A DNA stretch of 64,000 nucleotides from Pseudobacteriovorax antillogorgiicola (lineage in GTDB: Bacteria > Bdellovibrionota_B > Oligoflexia > Oligoflexales > Oligoflexaceae), in contig NZ_FWZT01000032.1 of the NCBI RefSeq assembly GCF_900177345.1, forward strand, positions 1 through 64,000, written 5' to 3'. How positions within the stretch are numbered: position 1 is the first letter of the stretch; the number at the start of each line of letters is the position of its first letter. This document shows positions 1 through 8,113 of this stretch, in pieces. The notes below the pieces were generated by a model. The model was not told the DNA's origin and made no database searches. It saw only the letters and a program-made list of their open reading frames with translations. The translations under genes were made by a program, and so were the position numbers.

Positions 1-80
1 GGGTGAAAAGGTCACGGGTCAGGAACTGACCTTAGGTGTGGAGTCTGGGGTTACCTGGATGTTGAAGCACGAAACTCCGC

Positions 81-875
81 CTATACCGGAGCACGTTCGT
101 TATGGCGTGTGAGGATTAGGAGGATGTAGTTCATATCAGTGTGGTTCATGAACTCTGTCAAGGCGGTTATACCATGATAGTCTGTCTTCAGGCTTATAGA
201 AAGTTCCTGTGTCCGGCGCTCAGACCAAAAAAGATCGGGGTCGTTGGTGCGATAGGAGCTATAGGACAGCTGGCCTTGGAGCACGGGGTTATCGATCTCG
301 ATAAGGACTCCCATGATTCCTAGATAATCTCTTGTACTTCCAGACTCTTGCTTGGTTTTTGAGTGTCCGGCAAACAAGCTCGCGCTAAAATCCCAGTTTT
401 GGTAGCTATAGAGTCCAGAGGCCCTGAGGCCCTCATAGTGGTCGTAGCGATTGATACCATATACTTCAGCAGGAGGTATGGTCCATGGGTGAGCTATGGA
501 TCGTTTTTCGCTTGCTGAATAGAAAAGTGTCTCATTGCGGAGACGACCTGCACTGACATGATAGTGGTCGCTTGGCTGGAATCTGAGGAATGCGTAGTCA
601 TTGACCAGCCCAACGTCTCCCGCAAGCGTATTTGTAGATATTTGGCTTTCAAAGACGAACTCTTTCGCAAACTGGGTACCTAAGCTTAATCCAGCATTGG
701 TTAGTGCTGCAAAGCTCGCTTTGTTAGTGATGTCCCATTTATCTTTTTCATAGGGCCACTTGGTAGACGACCAAGCTACTCCCGTATTAAAGAATCCCTG
801 ATATCGTAGTGCTTCGTATCCATGACCAAGGTTTGAGAGGAATAAAAAAATGACAATAAAATAGATTCTTGTCAT
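81..875 (-). CDS. putative outer-membrane porin-like protein
   Basis: The protein starts with a clear signal peptide (MTRIYFIVIFLFLSNLGHG). Alternating aromatic, polar and charged segments such as YAFLRFQPSDHYHVSAGRLR and WDFSASLFAG follow, as in the beta strands of porin-like proteins. I chose the ATG at 875 because it gives the signal peptide and lies 10 bases after the stop of the upstream lipoprotein gene; the open frame extends further upstream only into that gene. At about 264 residues it is short for a porin, and the last dozen residues (ILLILTRHNERAPV) do not look like a beta strand. A 3'-end truncation or frameshift is therefore possible. No specific porin family recognised. Confidence 0.5.
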   Translation of the reverse strand: MTRIYFIVIFLFLSNLGHGYEALRYQGFFNTGVAWSSTKWPYEKDKWDITNKASFAALTNAGLSLGTQFAKEFVFESQISTNTLAGDVGLVNDYAFLRFQPSDHYHVSAGRLRNETLFYSASEKRSIAHPWTIPPAEVYGINRYDHYEGLRASGLYSYQNWDFSASLFAGHSKTKQESGSTRDYLGIMGVLIEIDNPVLQGQLSYSSYRTNDPDLFWSERRTQELSISLKTDYHGITALTEFMNHTDMNYILLILTRHNERAPV

Positions 876-885
876 GGAGCATCCA

Positions 886-2169
886 CTAATTGATAACGAA
901 GTCACCAGGTAAGATGGGGTAATCCACAACAGAGAGTCGGACGCGTCCCACATAGAAACCATTTTTCTCACGAATGACGCGGATCGATCCGACCTCTCGA
1001 AGGTGAGTTCCTACAACCGCTTGCTCGGTCTCGCTACGATTCATTTCAACCCGGAAAATGGGATACTTTTTGTTGATTCCAAGCTTGTTGTTGTTGGCAT
1101 AAATGTAGACCCAATTTCCCGCTGATATAAAGGCGATTTGAGGCAAAAATGACTTCTTAAAGTCTGGAGTTTGATACTCATCTAGGAAGCGTTCCAGCCG
1201 GGGTTGAAGTACAATGGAAGCCCATTTGCCTCGGCCTTCTCGGCGATAATGAGGGTAGGCTTGGATCGGATCACCAATGTATTCGTAGTAGACTCCAAGG
1301 TTGTGATGAGCCACGGCATTTTTCGATTCTTTGGCTAGAGCGTTTTCCCACTTAGTCGCAGCAAGTTTCCATCGATTTTGCTTGGCAAGATCGACTCCTT
1401 CATTGATGAGTAGGCCTGCTGGAGTGTTGCTTGGGAAATAGTAAAGAAACTCTTTATACTGCTGTCGTTCACAGACTTTATCAATAATTCTGTTGCGAAG
1501 GCTGGCGATAATCACATCTTGTACATCTTTTCGAGCTACAGCGGGCTTTGCAGAGAACACACTTAATGTCGAAGCGGTATCGGCAATGCCTTCCACAGCA
1601 ACTTTTCCAGTAACGCGGTTATACAGGGCATATCGAATTTTGTATTCATAGTCAGCATAGCGAATATAGATACTTTTTCGACCTATCTTCCTCTTCGGAG
1701 CCATTTCAAATTGATTGGAGTAGCCAAGCTCAGGTTTTGCGGGTATTCCGTAATTTACAAACCAATCTTGATTTTTGCGATCCAAAAAACGAAAGGCTGT
1801 GCTTTTCTCGAGGCGCTTCTTCACTCGCTTCACGGAAAGATCTAAGGCAAGGATTCCATTTGATGTTCTGGCTTTGGCATCTTTTTCGATCGTTTTTTCA
1901 AAAAGCTCCTTAAGTTCCTTACTATTTGCCTTAGACATATTGATTGTTGTTTTAATGTCATCAACTTCAGAGAAGTTACGACATTGCTTGAGACTCTCAA
2001 AGAGCTTTTTAGAGAACTCAGGAGCGAAATCTTCGTCCATCACGACACCCAACTTTTTAAGCTCGGTAAAGCCTTCTCTAGGTGTTTTGTAACCTTCTAG
2101 CTGAACTTCGTAGAATTTATCAGCACATGAGCTTAGTAAAAGTAGGATGACTAAGTTTCGCCAGACCAT
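886..2169 (-). CDS. TPR lipoprotein with FlgT-C-like terminal domain
   Basis: Probable outer-membrane lipoprotein: the N terminus MVWRNLVILLLLSSC ends in an LSSC lipobox. The middle (about residues 255-320) has TPR-like helices (EGVDLAKQNRWKLAATKW, AHHNLGVYYEYIGDPIQAY). The C-terminal 80 residues (GNWVYIYANNNKLGINKKY to LPGDFVIN) resemble the small beta-barrel fold of the FlgT C-terminal domain; this is my inference from pattern. The ATG at 2169 is preferred to the in-frame GTG at 2181 because a GTGGAA stretch lies just before it. It is followed after 10 bases by the porin-like gene, so the two are probably co-transcribed. Function unknown. Confidence 0.65.
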   Translation of the reverse strand: MVWRNLVILLLLSSCADKFYEVQLEGYKTPREGFTELKKLGVVMDEDFAPEFSKKLFESLKQCRNFSEVDDIKTTINMSKANSKELKELFEKTIEKDAKARTSNGILALDLSVKRVKKRLEKSTAFRFLDRKNQDWFVNYGIPAKPELGYSNQFEMAPKRKIGRKSIYIRYADYEYKIRYALYNRVTGKVAVEGIADTASTLSVFSAKPAVARKDVQDVIIASLRNRIIDKVCERQQYKEFLYYFPSNTPAGLLINEGVDLAKQNRWKLAATKWENALAKESKNAVAHHNLGVYYEYIGDPIQAYPHYRREGRGKWASIVLQPRLERFLDEYQTPDFKKSFLPQIAFISAGNWVYIYANNNKLGINKKYPIFRVEMNRSETEQAVVGTHLREVGSIRVIREKNGFYVGRVRLSVVDYPILPGDFVIN

Positions 2170-2294
2170 AAAAGTTTCCACGCTGCGTTCAAGGATACCC
2201 CTATTTTAATCCAATCAGATTGCAACGGCAAACAGGCCGATCGCTGATCTGGGAAGAGTTCAGTGGAGCTTGACTTATTTCTGAAAGCTAGCAC

Positions 2295-2322
2295 TAGACA
2301 TGGTTGATTGGAGTCTTATAGT
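2295..2322 (+). promoter_or_regulatory. candidate sigma-70-type promoter
   Basis: TAGACA (2295-2300) and TATAGT (2317-2322) each match five of six consensus bases and are separated by 16 bases. Transcription would start near 2329, upstream of the small ORF at 2384 and its strong AGGAGG. Confidence 0.35.
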
Positions 2323-2383
2323 ATTGCTAGAGACTCAAACAAGTGTAAGAGTCGTGATCTTTTTCGTGATTTAGGAGGTTACG

Positions 2384-2575
2384 ATGATTGGAACTCGCTT
2401 GGTGAACAAGACCTACAGCACGAACTTTGGCCTCCGGCCTAGGATTCGCGCAAAATTAGGTTCACGAATGACGAACAGTGCCCCTTCCGGAGGTTTGCAG
2501 GTGAGGGCAACCCTCACGCGGCTTGGCTCAAAGTCCAGGCCTGCACCACTTAGAGGAACCCTTCGTGATTCTTAG
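2384..2575 (+). CDS. small basic ORF or structured RNA, unrecognised
   Basis: This is a 63-codon reading frame with a near-perfect Shine-Dalgarno AGGAGG (2373-2378) five bases before the ATG. A promoter candidate lies upstream and no other gene is on this strand nearby. The product would be very basic (many Arg) with no membrane segment or family resemblance that I can see. The same stretch is rich in inverted repeats (GTGAGGG-CAA-CCCTCAC; TCACGAA pairing with a distant TTCGTGA; TGCAGG with CCTGCA). It could therefore be a structured RNA instead of, or as well as, a coding gene. Treat the coding call as tentative. Confidence 0.3.
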   Translation: MIGTRLVNKTYSTNFGLRPRIRAKLGSRMTNSAPSGGLQVRATLTRLGSKSRPAPLRGTLRDS

Positions 2576-2587
2576 ATAAAAGAAATA

Positions 2588-2605
2588 CCGAACCCTCGGG
2601 TTCGG
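2588..2605 (-). terminator. rho-independent terminator of the nagB-like gene
   Basis: The stem CCGAACCC/GGGTTCGG with a two-base loop sits two bases after the stop codon of the gene ending at 2607. On the minus strand it is followed by the U-rich tail TATTTCTTTTAT. It may also stop transcription arriving from the small ORF on the plus strand. Confidence 0.65.
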
Positions 2606-2606
2606 G

Positions 2607-3239
2607 CTATTGTTGCTCTGCCTTAACTTGGTCTGAGCGATAGATAATGGTTAGGTCGGGATGCTCACGCAACCAAGTAGCTGGAAAACGACGATCATTG
2701 CGTAGCATGCCATCCAAGGCCTTTTGTTTGCTTTCGCCAACAACGAGCAGAAGCACACGTTCACTGGCCATGAAGCTTCCCACCCCATAGCTAACCCCCC
2801 GTGTGCCTTCAGGCAGTCGCAGATAGCGGCATGATTCAGATGAAAGCGTTACTTCGCCAAATCGAAACCCAGGGCTCATATGGGGTTCGTGAAAGGCAAT
2901 GTGACCATTGATACCCAGGCCTAGGATAGTAGCACCGACTCCATCTAGTGGGCCCTGATCAATCCAATGAATCTGGTTTCGATAAGTAGGAAGATAGTCT
3001 TCAAGAAAGGAGCGAAATCGAATCTTAGGGGGAACGTCGAGAAGTTCGTCGATCTGCACGAAGGTAACATTTTGGAGCCAAGGAAACGACTCCTGCTCTA
3101 TATGCTGATAGAGAGTCTTGGGTGTGTTGCCAGCAGGCACAAATATCTTCCGAATATCCATATCTTCAACGGTTTTTCTAAGCCATTGCAGGGATAGGTC
3201 GATAAAGGTTCTGTCGTCCGCACAAGATAATATCTTCAT
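2607..3239 (-). CDS. glucosamine-6-phosphate deaminase-like protein (NagB family)
   Basis: NagB/6-phosphogluconolactonase superfamily, cytoplasmic. Family signatures in order are VPAGNTPKTLY (substrate phosphate loop, residues 34-44), QIDELLD (residue D64 at the place of the catalytic Asp of NagB) and LGLGINGHIAFHEP (106-119). In E. coli NagB the last motif reads GNDGHIAFNEP, whose D, H and E form the ring-opening triad; here the Asp is Asn (N111), while H113 and E118 are kept. At 210 residues it is shorter than the usual 240-266. The divergent PIG-L deacetylase starts only 14 bases away, which supports an amino-sugar substrate rather than phosphogluconolactone. Activity may be altered by the Asp-to-Asn change. 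Confidence 0.7.
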   Translation of the reverse strand: MKILSCADDRTFIDLSLQWLRKTVEDMDIRKIFVPAGNTPKTLYQHIEQESFPWLQNVTFVQIDELLDVPPKIRFRSFLEDYLPTYRNQIHWIDQGPLDGVGATILGLGINGHIAFHEPHMSPGFRFGEVTLSSESCRYLRLPEGTRGVSYGVGSFMASERVLLLVVGESKQKALDGMLRNDRRFPATWLREHPDLTIIYRSDQVKAEQQ

Positions 3240-3253
3240 AGGTGGAATCTCTT

Positions 3254-3943
3254 ATGTCTCGCCCGTCTCACCATGAGTATAACTTAATCGTAGCAGCCCA
3301 TCCAGACGACGAGACACTATTTTTTTCATCGATTTTGATGCAGGAGGCTCGCGAGACTCGGGTTCTGTGTGTGACGGATGGTAATGCCGATGGTCAAGGG
3401 TCTGTTAGGAAGAAGCAGTTTACGTCAGCCATGGCAAGCTTTGGAATTCACCACGGTAAGTTCGGGACTTTACCCGATATCTATGAAAAAAGGCTCAGTT
3501 ATGACGAGGTCTCTGAGATGTTAGAAGATCTACCGACGCCTACTAGAGTTTATACTCATGGTCCCGTTGGTGAGTATATGCACCCTCACCATCAGGATGT
3601 GTGTTATGCTGTGACACGATTCTTTAGAGGGGTCTGTCCAGTTTTTGGAGTTGCTTACAATTGTTTTCCGGATGAGCATCATCACCTGAGTCGGGCGCAA
3701 TTTGAATTAAAAGCCAAGGTCATAGCTGAAACCTACGGCTCCGAAACGAATCGATTTCTGAATCTCATTCCGTGCACCGCAGTAGAAGGTTTCGTGGAGC
3801 TTTCATATTCAGAAGTGAGAGAAATTTATAAACTGCTCTCAGGACAGTCTCAATCAATGGACGAATCCCAACTAAAGCATTTCCTATGGCTTAAAAAATT
3901 CTTGATCCACCGAGCATCCTTATCGGGAGAGCGTCTATTCTGA
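3254..3943 (+). CDS. PIG-L family N-acetylglucosaminyl deacetylase-like protein
   Basis: The LmbE/PIG-L zinc-dependent deacetylase signature AAHPDDE appears near the N terminus, and the later metal/substrate motif HPHHQDV near residue 110. Known members remove acetyl groups from GlcNAc-containing small molecules or lipids. The ATG at 3254 is chosen over the in-frame GTG at 3242 because AGGTGG lies about eight bases before it. It is divergent from the NagB-like gene with start codons only 14 bases apart, so each promoter must lie inside the other gene or further off. Together they could deacetylate and then deaminate an amino sugar (inference). Confidence 0.75.
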   Translation: MSRPSHHEYNLIVAAHPDDETLFFSSILMQEARETRVLCVTDGNADGQGSVRKKQFTSAMASFGIHHGKFGTLPDIYEKRLSYDEVSEMLEDLPTPTRVYTHGPVGEYMHPHHQDVCYAVTRFFRGVCPVFGVAYNCFPDEHHHLSRAQFELKAKVIAETYGSETNRFLNLIPCTAVEGFVELSYSEVREIYKLLSGQSQSMDESQLKHFLWLKKFLIHRASLSGERLF

Positions 3944-3945
3944 AC

Positions 3946-4719
3946 TCAGAATAAACTACTGCGTTTCGTGGATTCCGCTTCCGCTAATTGGCAAAGATAA
4001 GCCTCTGGAGTGTGGGTTCCGAAGCGCTCCTGAAGATCAGAAAAAAGCTGCCAGATATTGCCAGATTGGATACTATCTTTCAAACGCTCCCAGTATTGGC
4101 GCTCACTACTTAACTTTTCAAAGCTTTTCATGGTTTTCCATGATCCAGACTGTGGAATAAAGGTGACTTGTCCGGGTGATACATCATAGTTAAGAAACTC
4201 CACGAAGCCTTTGAGCCATCGCGTAAAGACGTTATCACCAGGAACAATCGCCGCAAACTCTGGTGCTAGCCACTGGGATGGTGGGAGGTGAGGCACCAGA
4301 TCCAGTTGGGTGATAGCGGAATAGATCTTTTCTTGAAGATGAATTTCTAAGTCTCTTAGGTACTCGGCGTCCCCTAGACGAGGAGCAGCACTGGTATACA
4401 ATCCCTTGATCGGCAGCTTGTTCTTAGCAATGTAGAGTGAAGTCAGCTGGGCCAGGCCACCGCCAAGGCTATGGCCAGTGACGAATATCTTCTTAACCTT
4501 ATGACGACGGGATTCTATCCCGTTGACAAGAGCAGGGCGGAGGTTTTTGTAGTGCCGAAGAATACCGCTATGCACTTTGCCGCGAACTTCGTTGACGTTT
4601 GATGATCTCTGAAAAAATTCTGCATCTATAAGGTAGTCTTTGATCCATTTACTACCTCGAAAGGCGATCAGCATCGTATCGCCGCTAACAGCAATCATAG
4701 ATTCCGCACCCCCCCACAC
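3946..4719 (-). CDS. class 3 lipase, C-terminal catalytic part (frameshifted)
   Basis: This carries the alpha/beta-hydrolase core of the fungal-lipase-like class 3 family: IAFRGS near the start, VHSGIL, the nucleophile elbow GHSLGGGLAQL, TSAAPRLGD, and a catalytic Asp region TQLDLVPHLPP. It lacks its own ribosome site and signal peptide. Its first codons continue the protein encoded by the upstream reading frame after a one-base shift at a run of seven C (4709-4715; G on the coding strand). With six bases in the run, the two frames would join as ...DSVGGAESMIAVSG..., giving a secreted lipase of about 350 residues. Either a pseudogene, a slippage-controlled gene or a sequencing error. Confidence 0.7.
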   Translation of the reverse strand: MWGGAESMIAVSGDTMLIAFRGSKWIKDYLIDAEFFQRSSNVNEVRGKVHSGILRHYKNLRPALVNGIESRRHKVKKIFVTGHSLGGGLAQLTSLYIAKNKLPIKGLYTSAAPRLGDAEYLRDLEIHLQEKIYSAITQLDLVPHLPPSQWLAPEFAAIVPGDNVFTRWLKGFVEFLNYDVSPGQVTFIPQSGSWKTMKSFEKLSSERQYWERLKDSIQSGNIWQLFSDLQERFGTHTPEAYLCQLAEAESTKRSSLF

Positions 4720-4999
4720 TATCTGGAGTGATCATCTCGATATCTGAGAAGCCTAAGTCTTGAAATTGAGATTGAACTTCATCCGAGGAGTTGTTCTCCA
4801 TGACATGTGCAGCCCAAAGGAACAGTATTGTGTTTTCTAGGCTAAAGCTTGATCTAGATTGGAACTTCAAGTTTGGCAAGCTATCAGCACAACGGACGTC
4901 TTTCAGTGACGATTGGTCCCAGACTATTTCATCACGGCCATAAAGATTGGTAGCTAAGGCTCCCGCGAGAAGAAGTGATCCCGCTAAAACTCGTTTCAT
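4685..4999 (-). CDS. class 3 lipase, N-terminal part with signal peptide (frameshifted)
   Basis: It begins with a signal peptide (MKRVLAGSLLLAGALA) and encodes the N-terminal region of the secreted lipase whose catalytic part lies in the overlapping frame 3946-4719. After residue 97 (DSVGG) the frame runs through the 7-base homopolymer and stops within eight codons (CGIYDCC). No hydrolase motif is present in this fragment alone. See the companion entry for how a one-base change restores the full protein. Confidence 0.65.
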   Translation of the reverse strand: MKRVLAGSLLLAGALATNLYGRDEIVWDQSSLKDVRCADSLPNLKFQSRSSFSLENTILFLWAAHVMENNSSDEVQSQFQDLGFSDIEMITPDSVGGCGIYDCC

Positions 5000-5084
5000 A
5001 TTTGATCCCCATCAAAATGTAAGCGAACGTTGGTGCCTAGTAAAAACAGCTTACAGAGAAATGTCTATTTACTATAGCTAAGTG

Positions 5085-5108
5085 CAACAATGACTATGAT
5101 CATTGTTG
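5085..5108. terminator. inverted repeat, probable transcription end
   Basis: CAACAATGA and TCATTGTTG form a perfect nine-base-pair stem around a six-base loop, 19 bases after the stop of the MFS gene. There is no U-run on either strand, so it may act as a 3'-end stabiliser rather than a classic terminator. Confidence 0.4.
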
Positions 5109-5126
5109 TGTGGAACGTCTCTTGCT

Positions 5127-6278
5127 TCAAGTTGATTGAAATTTGATAGGATTGTTCCGGAAAAAGCTCAAACTCATGAACAAGGCGATCGTGATCATCA
5201 GTGGGGCGAGATAAAAGGCTCGTTCGATACCCACCCAGTCTGTCAACTGGCCTACACTGAGGTGAATGAGGGCTAAAGATGTTTGTATGGCAGTGAAGAT
5301 CCAGATAGTCATAGACTTCCAGAGCTTGGGATAGATATGTGAAACTTGTGCCATAAAGAGAGGAAAAAATGGTCCTAATAAGCCAGCAAGAGGCATGAGC
5401 TTAGGATACCCATTGATAGCTAGAAGAATGAAGGTAATGCCTAGAACTAGGCTGCCTATCATTGCCATACGCTCCCACTGTGGACGAACTAACAAGAAAC
5501 TAAGGAAGCGGCTCGATGAGATAGCAAGAAAGAAGTAGCTGGTCAGTTGTGAGGCATCTACAGTGGAATAGTTCTGTACTTGGATAAAATAAGTCGACAT
5601 CCACATGGATGTTAGCACCTCACCACCTACATAGATGGCGAAAAGGGTGACCGGCACCAAACTATACCATTGGAAGGGTTCCTTTGGTTGATTTAAGTCA
5701 TGATCTTCCGCTGGCTCATCGGGAACCACCCGAGTTATGATGCCAGCTAGAATTAGGTTTGCTAGTGACATGATACTGATCGCTGTCCACCAAGGGTATT
5801 GTGCTTCGTAGAACCAGGCGAAAGTCATAGGTCCAAGGAACGAACCGACGCCGTACATGACTTGCTGAATGGATAGCAAACGACCACGGAGGTGGCTAGG
5901 TGAGCCTTTGATTGTAAGAATATTACAGATGCTTCCCATCAGTGCGACACCAGCTCCCATAACTAAGCCGAGTGCTAAAAGTCGTACGAGATCGTGGACC
6001 CATGGGGCAATAAAGCCCGGGAGGGCACAAAAACCGCAGATAAAGAGAGTGACTTTTTTCTCTGAATGTCGCTTTAGTGCCCGGCCCATCATCAGGGTCG
6101 ACACCACGGCTGCAAAGTTGCCGATTGTCAGAAAGAGTCCACCATAGCTATAGGAGAGGTTAAGACGTTCGCAGAGAATGGGAAGTAAGGGCCCTCGGAT
6201 GTTATCTAAGAACGATACGGAAACAAGGGTCGCAATTCCTGCAAATACATAGCCTGGGTGAATCGTAGTCCGACTCAT
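5127..6278 (-). CDS. major facilitator superfamily transporter
   Basis: 383-residue inner-membrane protein with about twelve hydrophobic helices in two halves, joined by a charged loop (VVPDEPAEDHDLNQPKEPFQ). The loop between helices 2 and 3 (GRALKRHSEKKV) fits the MFS motif-A region, and GVGSFLGPM resembles the family's helix-5 motif. Substrate cannot be read from sequence. Its start codon lies one base after the rlmI stop, so it is translationally linked to rlmI and the deaminase upstream. Confidence 0.75.
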   Translation of the reverse strand: MSRTTIHPGYVFAGIATLVSVSFLDNIRGPLLPILCERLNLSYSYGGLFLTIGNFAAVVSTLMMGRALKRHSEKKVTLFICGFCALPGFIAPWVHDLVRLLALGLVMGAGVALMGSICNILTIKGSPSHLRGRLLSIQQVMYGVGSFLGPMTFAWFYEAQYPWWTAISIMSLANLILAGIITRVVPDEPAEDHDLNQPKEPFQWYSLVPVTLFAIYVGGEVLTSMWMSTYFIQVQNYSTVDASQLTSYFFLAISSSRFLSFLLVRPQWERMAMIGSLVLGITFILLAINGYPKLMPLAGLLGPFFPLFMAQVSHIYPKLWKSMTIWIFTAIQTSLALIHLSVGQLTDWVGIERAFYLAPLMITIALFMSLSFFRNNPIKFQST

Positions 6279-6279
6279 C

Positions 6280-7461
6280 TTACACCTTTCTCAATAATAA
6301 CCCTTTTAGGTATAGTGATTCTGGAAATGATAGGCGAGTAGGGTGATCTTCAGATTGACTCAAATGCTTAACAATCTGGGCATCGCAGCCCGCATCAATG
6401 GTGGCTCCAAAAACAACTTTTTGGAACAAGTCACGAGAGATCAATCCCGAGCAAGAAAAGCTTGCTAGAAGGCCCCCTGGGCGGAGCAATTGGAAAGCTA
6501 AAAGGTTCAAGTCCTTGTAGCCGCGACAAGCACCCTGAATATTACGGTGGCTTGCTGCAAATTTAGGTGGATCGAGTATTATGAAGTCGAATTGCTCACC
6601 AGCATCTCTTAATTCGCGAAGATATTTAAAGACATCCTTGTGGATGGTATGGTGAGGTATCGACAAACCATTTTTTTCGAAGCTTTCTTGGGCCAATTCC
6701 AAAGCTGGCTCGCTTTCGTCGATGCTTGTTACCTCGTGAGCACCACCCAGAGCTGCTGCCACGGAGAAGCCCCCTGTATAGCTAAAGCAGTTTAGCACCC
6801 GAGACCCTTCGCTATAGTGTTTGATAATTGCGCGATTGTCTCGTTGATCGATGTAGAAGCCGGTCTTATGTCCCTCCCAAAGATCCACAAGGAGTTTCAT
6901 GCCATTCTCTAAGACAGTAACCCCCTCCTTGGGCAGCTCGCCGAGGATTACCTCCTTGCGAAGTTCCAAGCCTTCTTTCTTTCGAACCGCCTCATCGGAA
7001 CGTTCGACGATGCCTTGTGGGTTTAGTAGTTCCAGAATTAACGCGATAATGGTATCTCGATGCTTTTCCATCCCAGCTGTGAGGATTTGAAACGAAACCC
7101 ATTGGTCAAACTGATCTATGACTAGTCCGGGTAAATAGTCAGCATCATGGGCCACCAAGCGAATGCAGTTGGTCTCTTGGCGATCAATGTGCTTGCGCCT
7201 CTCGATGCTTGACTTGATCTGCTCTCTTAGGAAATCTGCATTCAGTGAAACTCCATCTTGCCATGAATAGATGCGAACTCTGATCTGAGAGTGGGGATTA
7301 TAGTATCCCCGCCCTAGAAACTGGCCTTTGGCACTATGGACGCTCACATCATCACCACTCGCAAGGCTCTTGGGGGCGGTTTGCAGAGCGCCACTGAATA
7401 CCCAGGGGTGATGATTGATCAGTGATTTTTCTTTACCCGGTTTTAAATGTACCTTGGCCAT
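6280..7461 (-). CDS. rlmI: 23S rRNA (cytosine-C5)-methyltransferase, RlmI family
   Basis: S-adenosylmethionine-dependent methyltransferase of the RlmI (YccW) family. An N-terminal PUA domain (LKPGKEKSLINHHPWVFSGA) is followed by an RlmI-specific middle region (DQRDNR). The Rossmann methyltransferase core then has SYTGGFSVAAALGGA (SAM site), the acidic SIDES, DFIILDPPKF (motif IV) and FSCSGLIS with the catalytic-Cys region. The 393-residue length agrees with E. coli RlmI (about 396). E. coli RlmI makes m5C1962 in 23S rRNA; the exact site here is inferred. It lies between the deaminase and the MFS gene in one operon. Confidence 0.85.
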   Translation of the reverse strand: MAKVHLKPGKEKSLINHHPWVFSGALQTAPKSLASGDDVSVHSAKGQFLGRGYYNPHSQIRVRIYSWQDGVSLNADFLREQIKSSIERRKHIDRQETNCIRLVAHDADYLPGLVIDQFDQWVSFQILTAGMEKHRDTIIALILELLNPQGIVERSDEAVRKKEGLELRKEVILGELPKEGVTVLENGMKLLVDLWEGHKTGFYIDQRDNRAIIKHYSEGSRVLNCFSYTGGFSVAAALGGAHEVTSIDESEPALELAQESFEKNGLSIPHHTIHKDVFKYLRELRDAGEQFDFIILDPPKFAASHRNIQGACRGYKDLNLLAFQLLRPGGLLASFSCSGLISRDLFQKVVFGATIDAGCDAQIVKHLSQSEDHPTRLSFPESLYLKGLLLRKV

Positions 7462-7465
7462 GTCG

Positions 7466-7909
7466 TCACCTAATATTTAAGGTCCAATGATAGAGGTCAT
7501 CTTCCAGCACTTTTTCAGCCACATGAAGATCGCTCATTGACAGTGAGTCTTCAATACGCCGATACCGTTCTTTAAAAAATACTTCTCGAACTCCCGATTG
7601 CCATATGGCTCGTAAGCATTCGGGGCAGGGGCTTAGGGTACAAACCATAATCCGGCCTGCTGTAGCATGGCCGAGGCGTGCGCAGTCAAACAACAGCTTT
7701 CGCTCGGCATGAAGCATATAAGTATATTTGTGAGGCCTTGTATTCGGTAACCCTGTGCCACAGTGACCATCGATGAAGCCATTCCAATTACTGAGTATGG
7801 TTTGATAGCTCTCATCGAGAAGCACAGCACCAACTTTGGTTTCAGCATCCGGCGAAAACTGAGCGGCTTGCTCGGCCTGGGAAAGGGCGTCTCTGACCAA
7901 TTGTATCAA
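7466..7909 (-). CDS. dCMP/cytidine deaminase-like zinc hydrolase
   Basis: Cytosine-nucleotide deaminase superfamily. The zinc ligands and catalytic Glu are visible as HAE (in YTYMLHAERKLLF) and LSPCPECLRAI (PCxxC). The general order and the extra loop before HAE (GHCGTGLPNTRPHKY) resemble deoxycytidylate deaminases more than tRNA adenosine deaminases. 147 residues, cytoplasmic. First gene of the deaminase-rlmI-MFS operon; the rlmI start lies four bases after its stop. Substrate not certain. Confidence 0.75.
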   Translation of the reverse strand: MIQLVRDALSQAEQAAQFSPDAETKVGAVLLDESYQTILSNWNGFIDGHCGTGLPNTRPHKYTYMLHAERKLLFDCARLGHATAGRIMVCTLSPCPECLRAIWQSGVREVFFKERYRRIEDSLSMSDLHVAEKVLEDDLYHWTLNIR

Positions 7910-8113
7910 TCTTGTCTCCTTAACCGAGTCAGATGGGACGCGGATACTAACAGAATCCCACCGTCATTCCTAGACCTTTTTTTAGTGTAAGTCCCTGAAA
8001 ATACAAGGCTACAATTCAAGGGGAGGAGCACCTGTCGGAATATTACCTTGCTTAGCGATCCCTACAGGCCTTAAATACCATGAAATTTCTATGATTTTCA
8101 CGAGGACAACAGG

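Noticed and set aside
141-323. Plus-strand small frame inside the porin-like gene.
   Set aside because: No ribosome site; lies wholly opposite a better-supported coding frame.
2494-2550. tRNA-like element, since TGCAGG pairs with CCTGCA followed by CCA.
   Set aside because: Only two stems are visible; the anticodon arm and T-arm signatures are absent.
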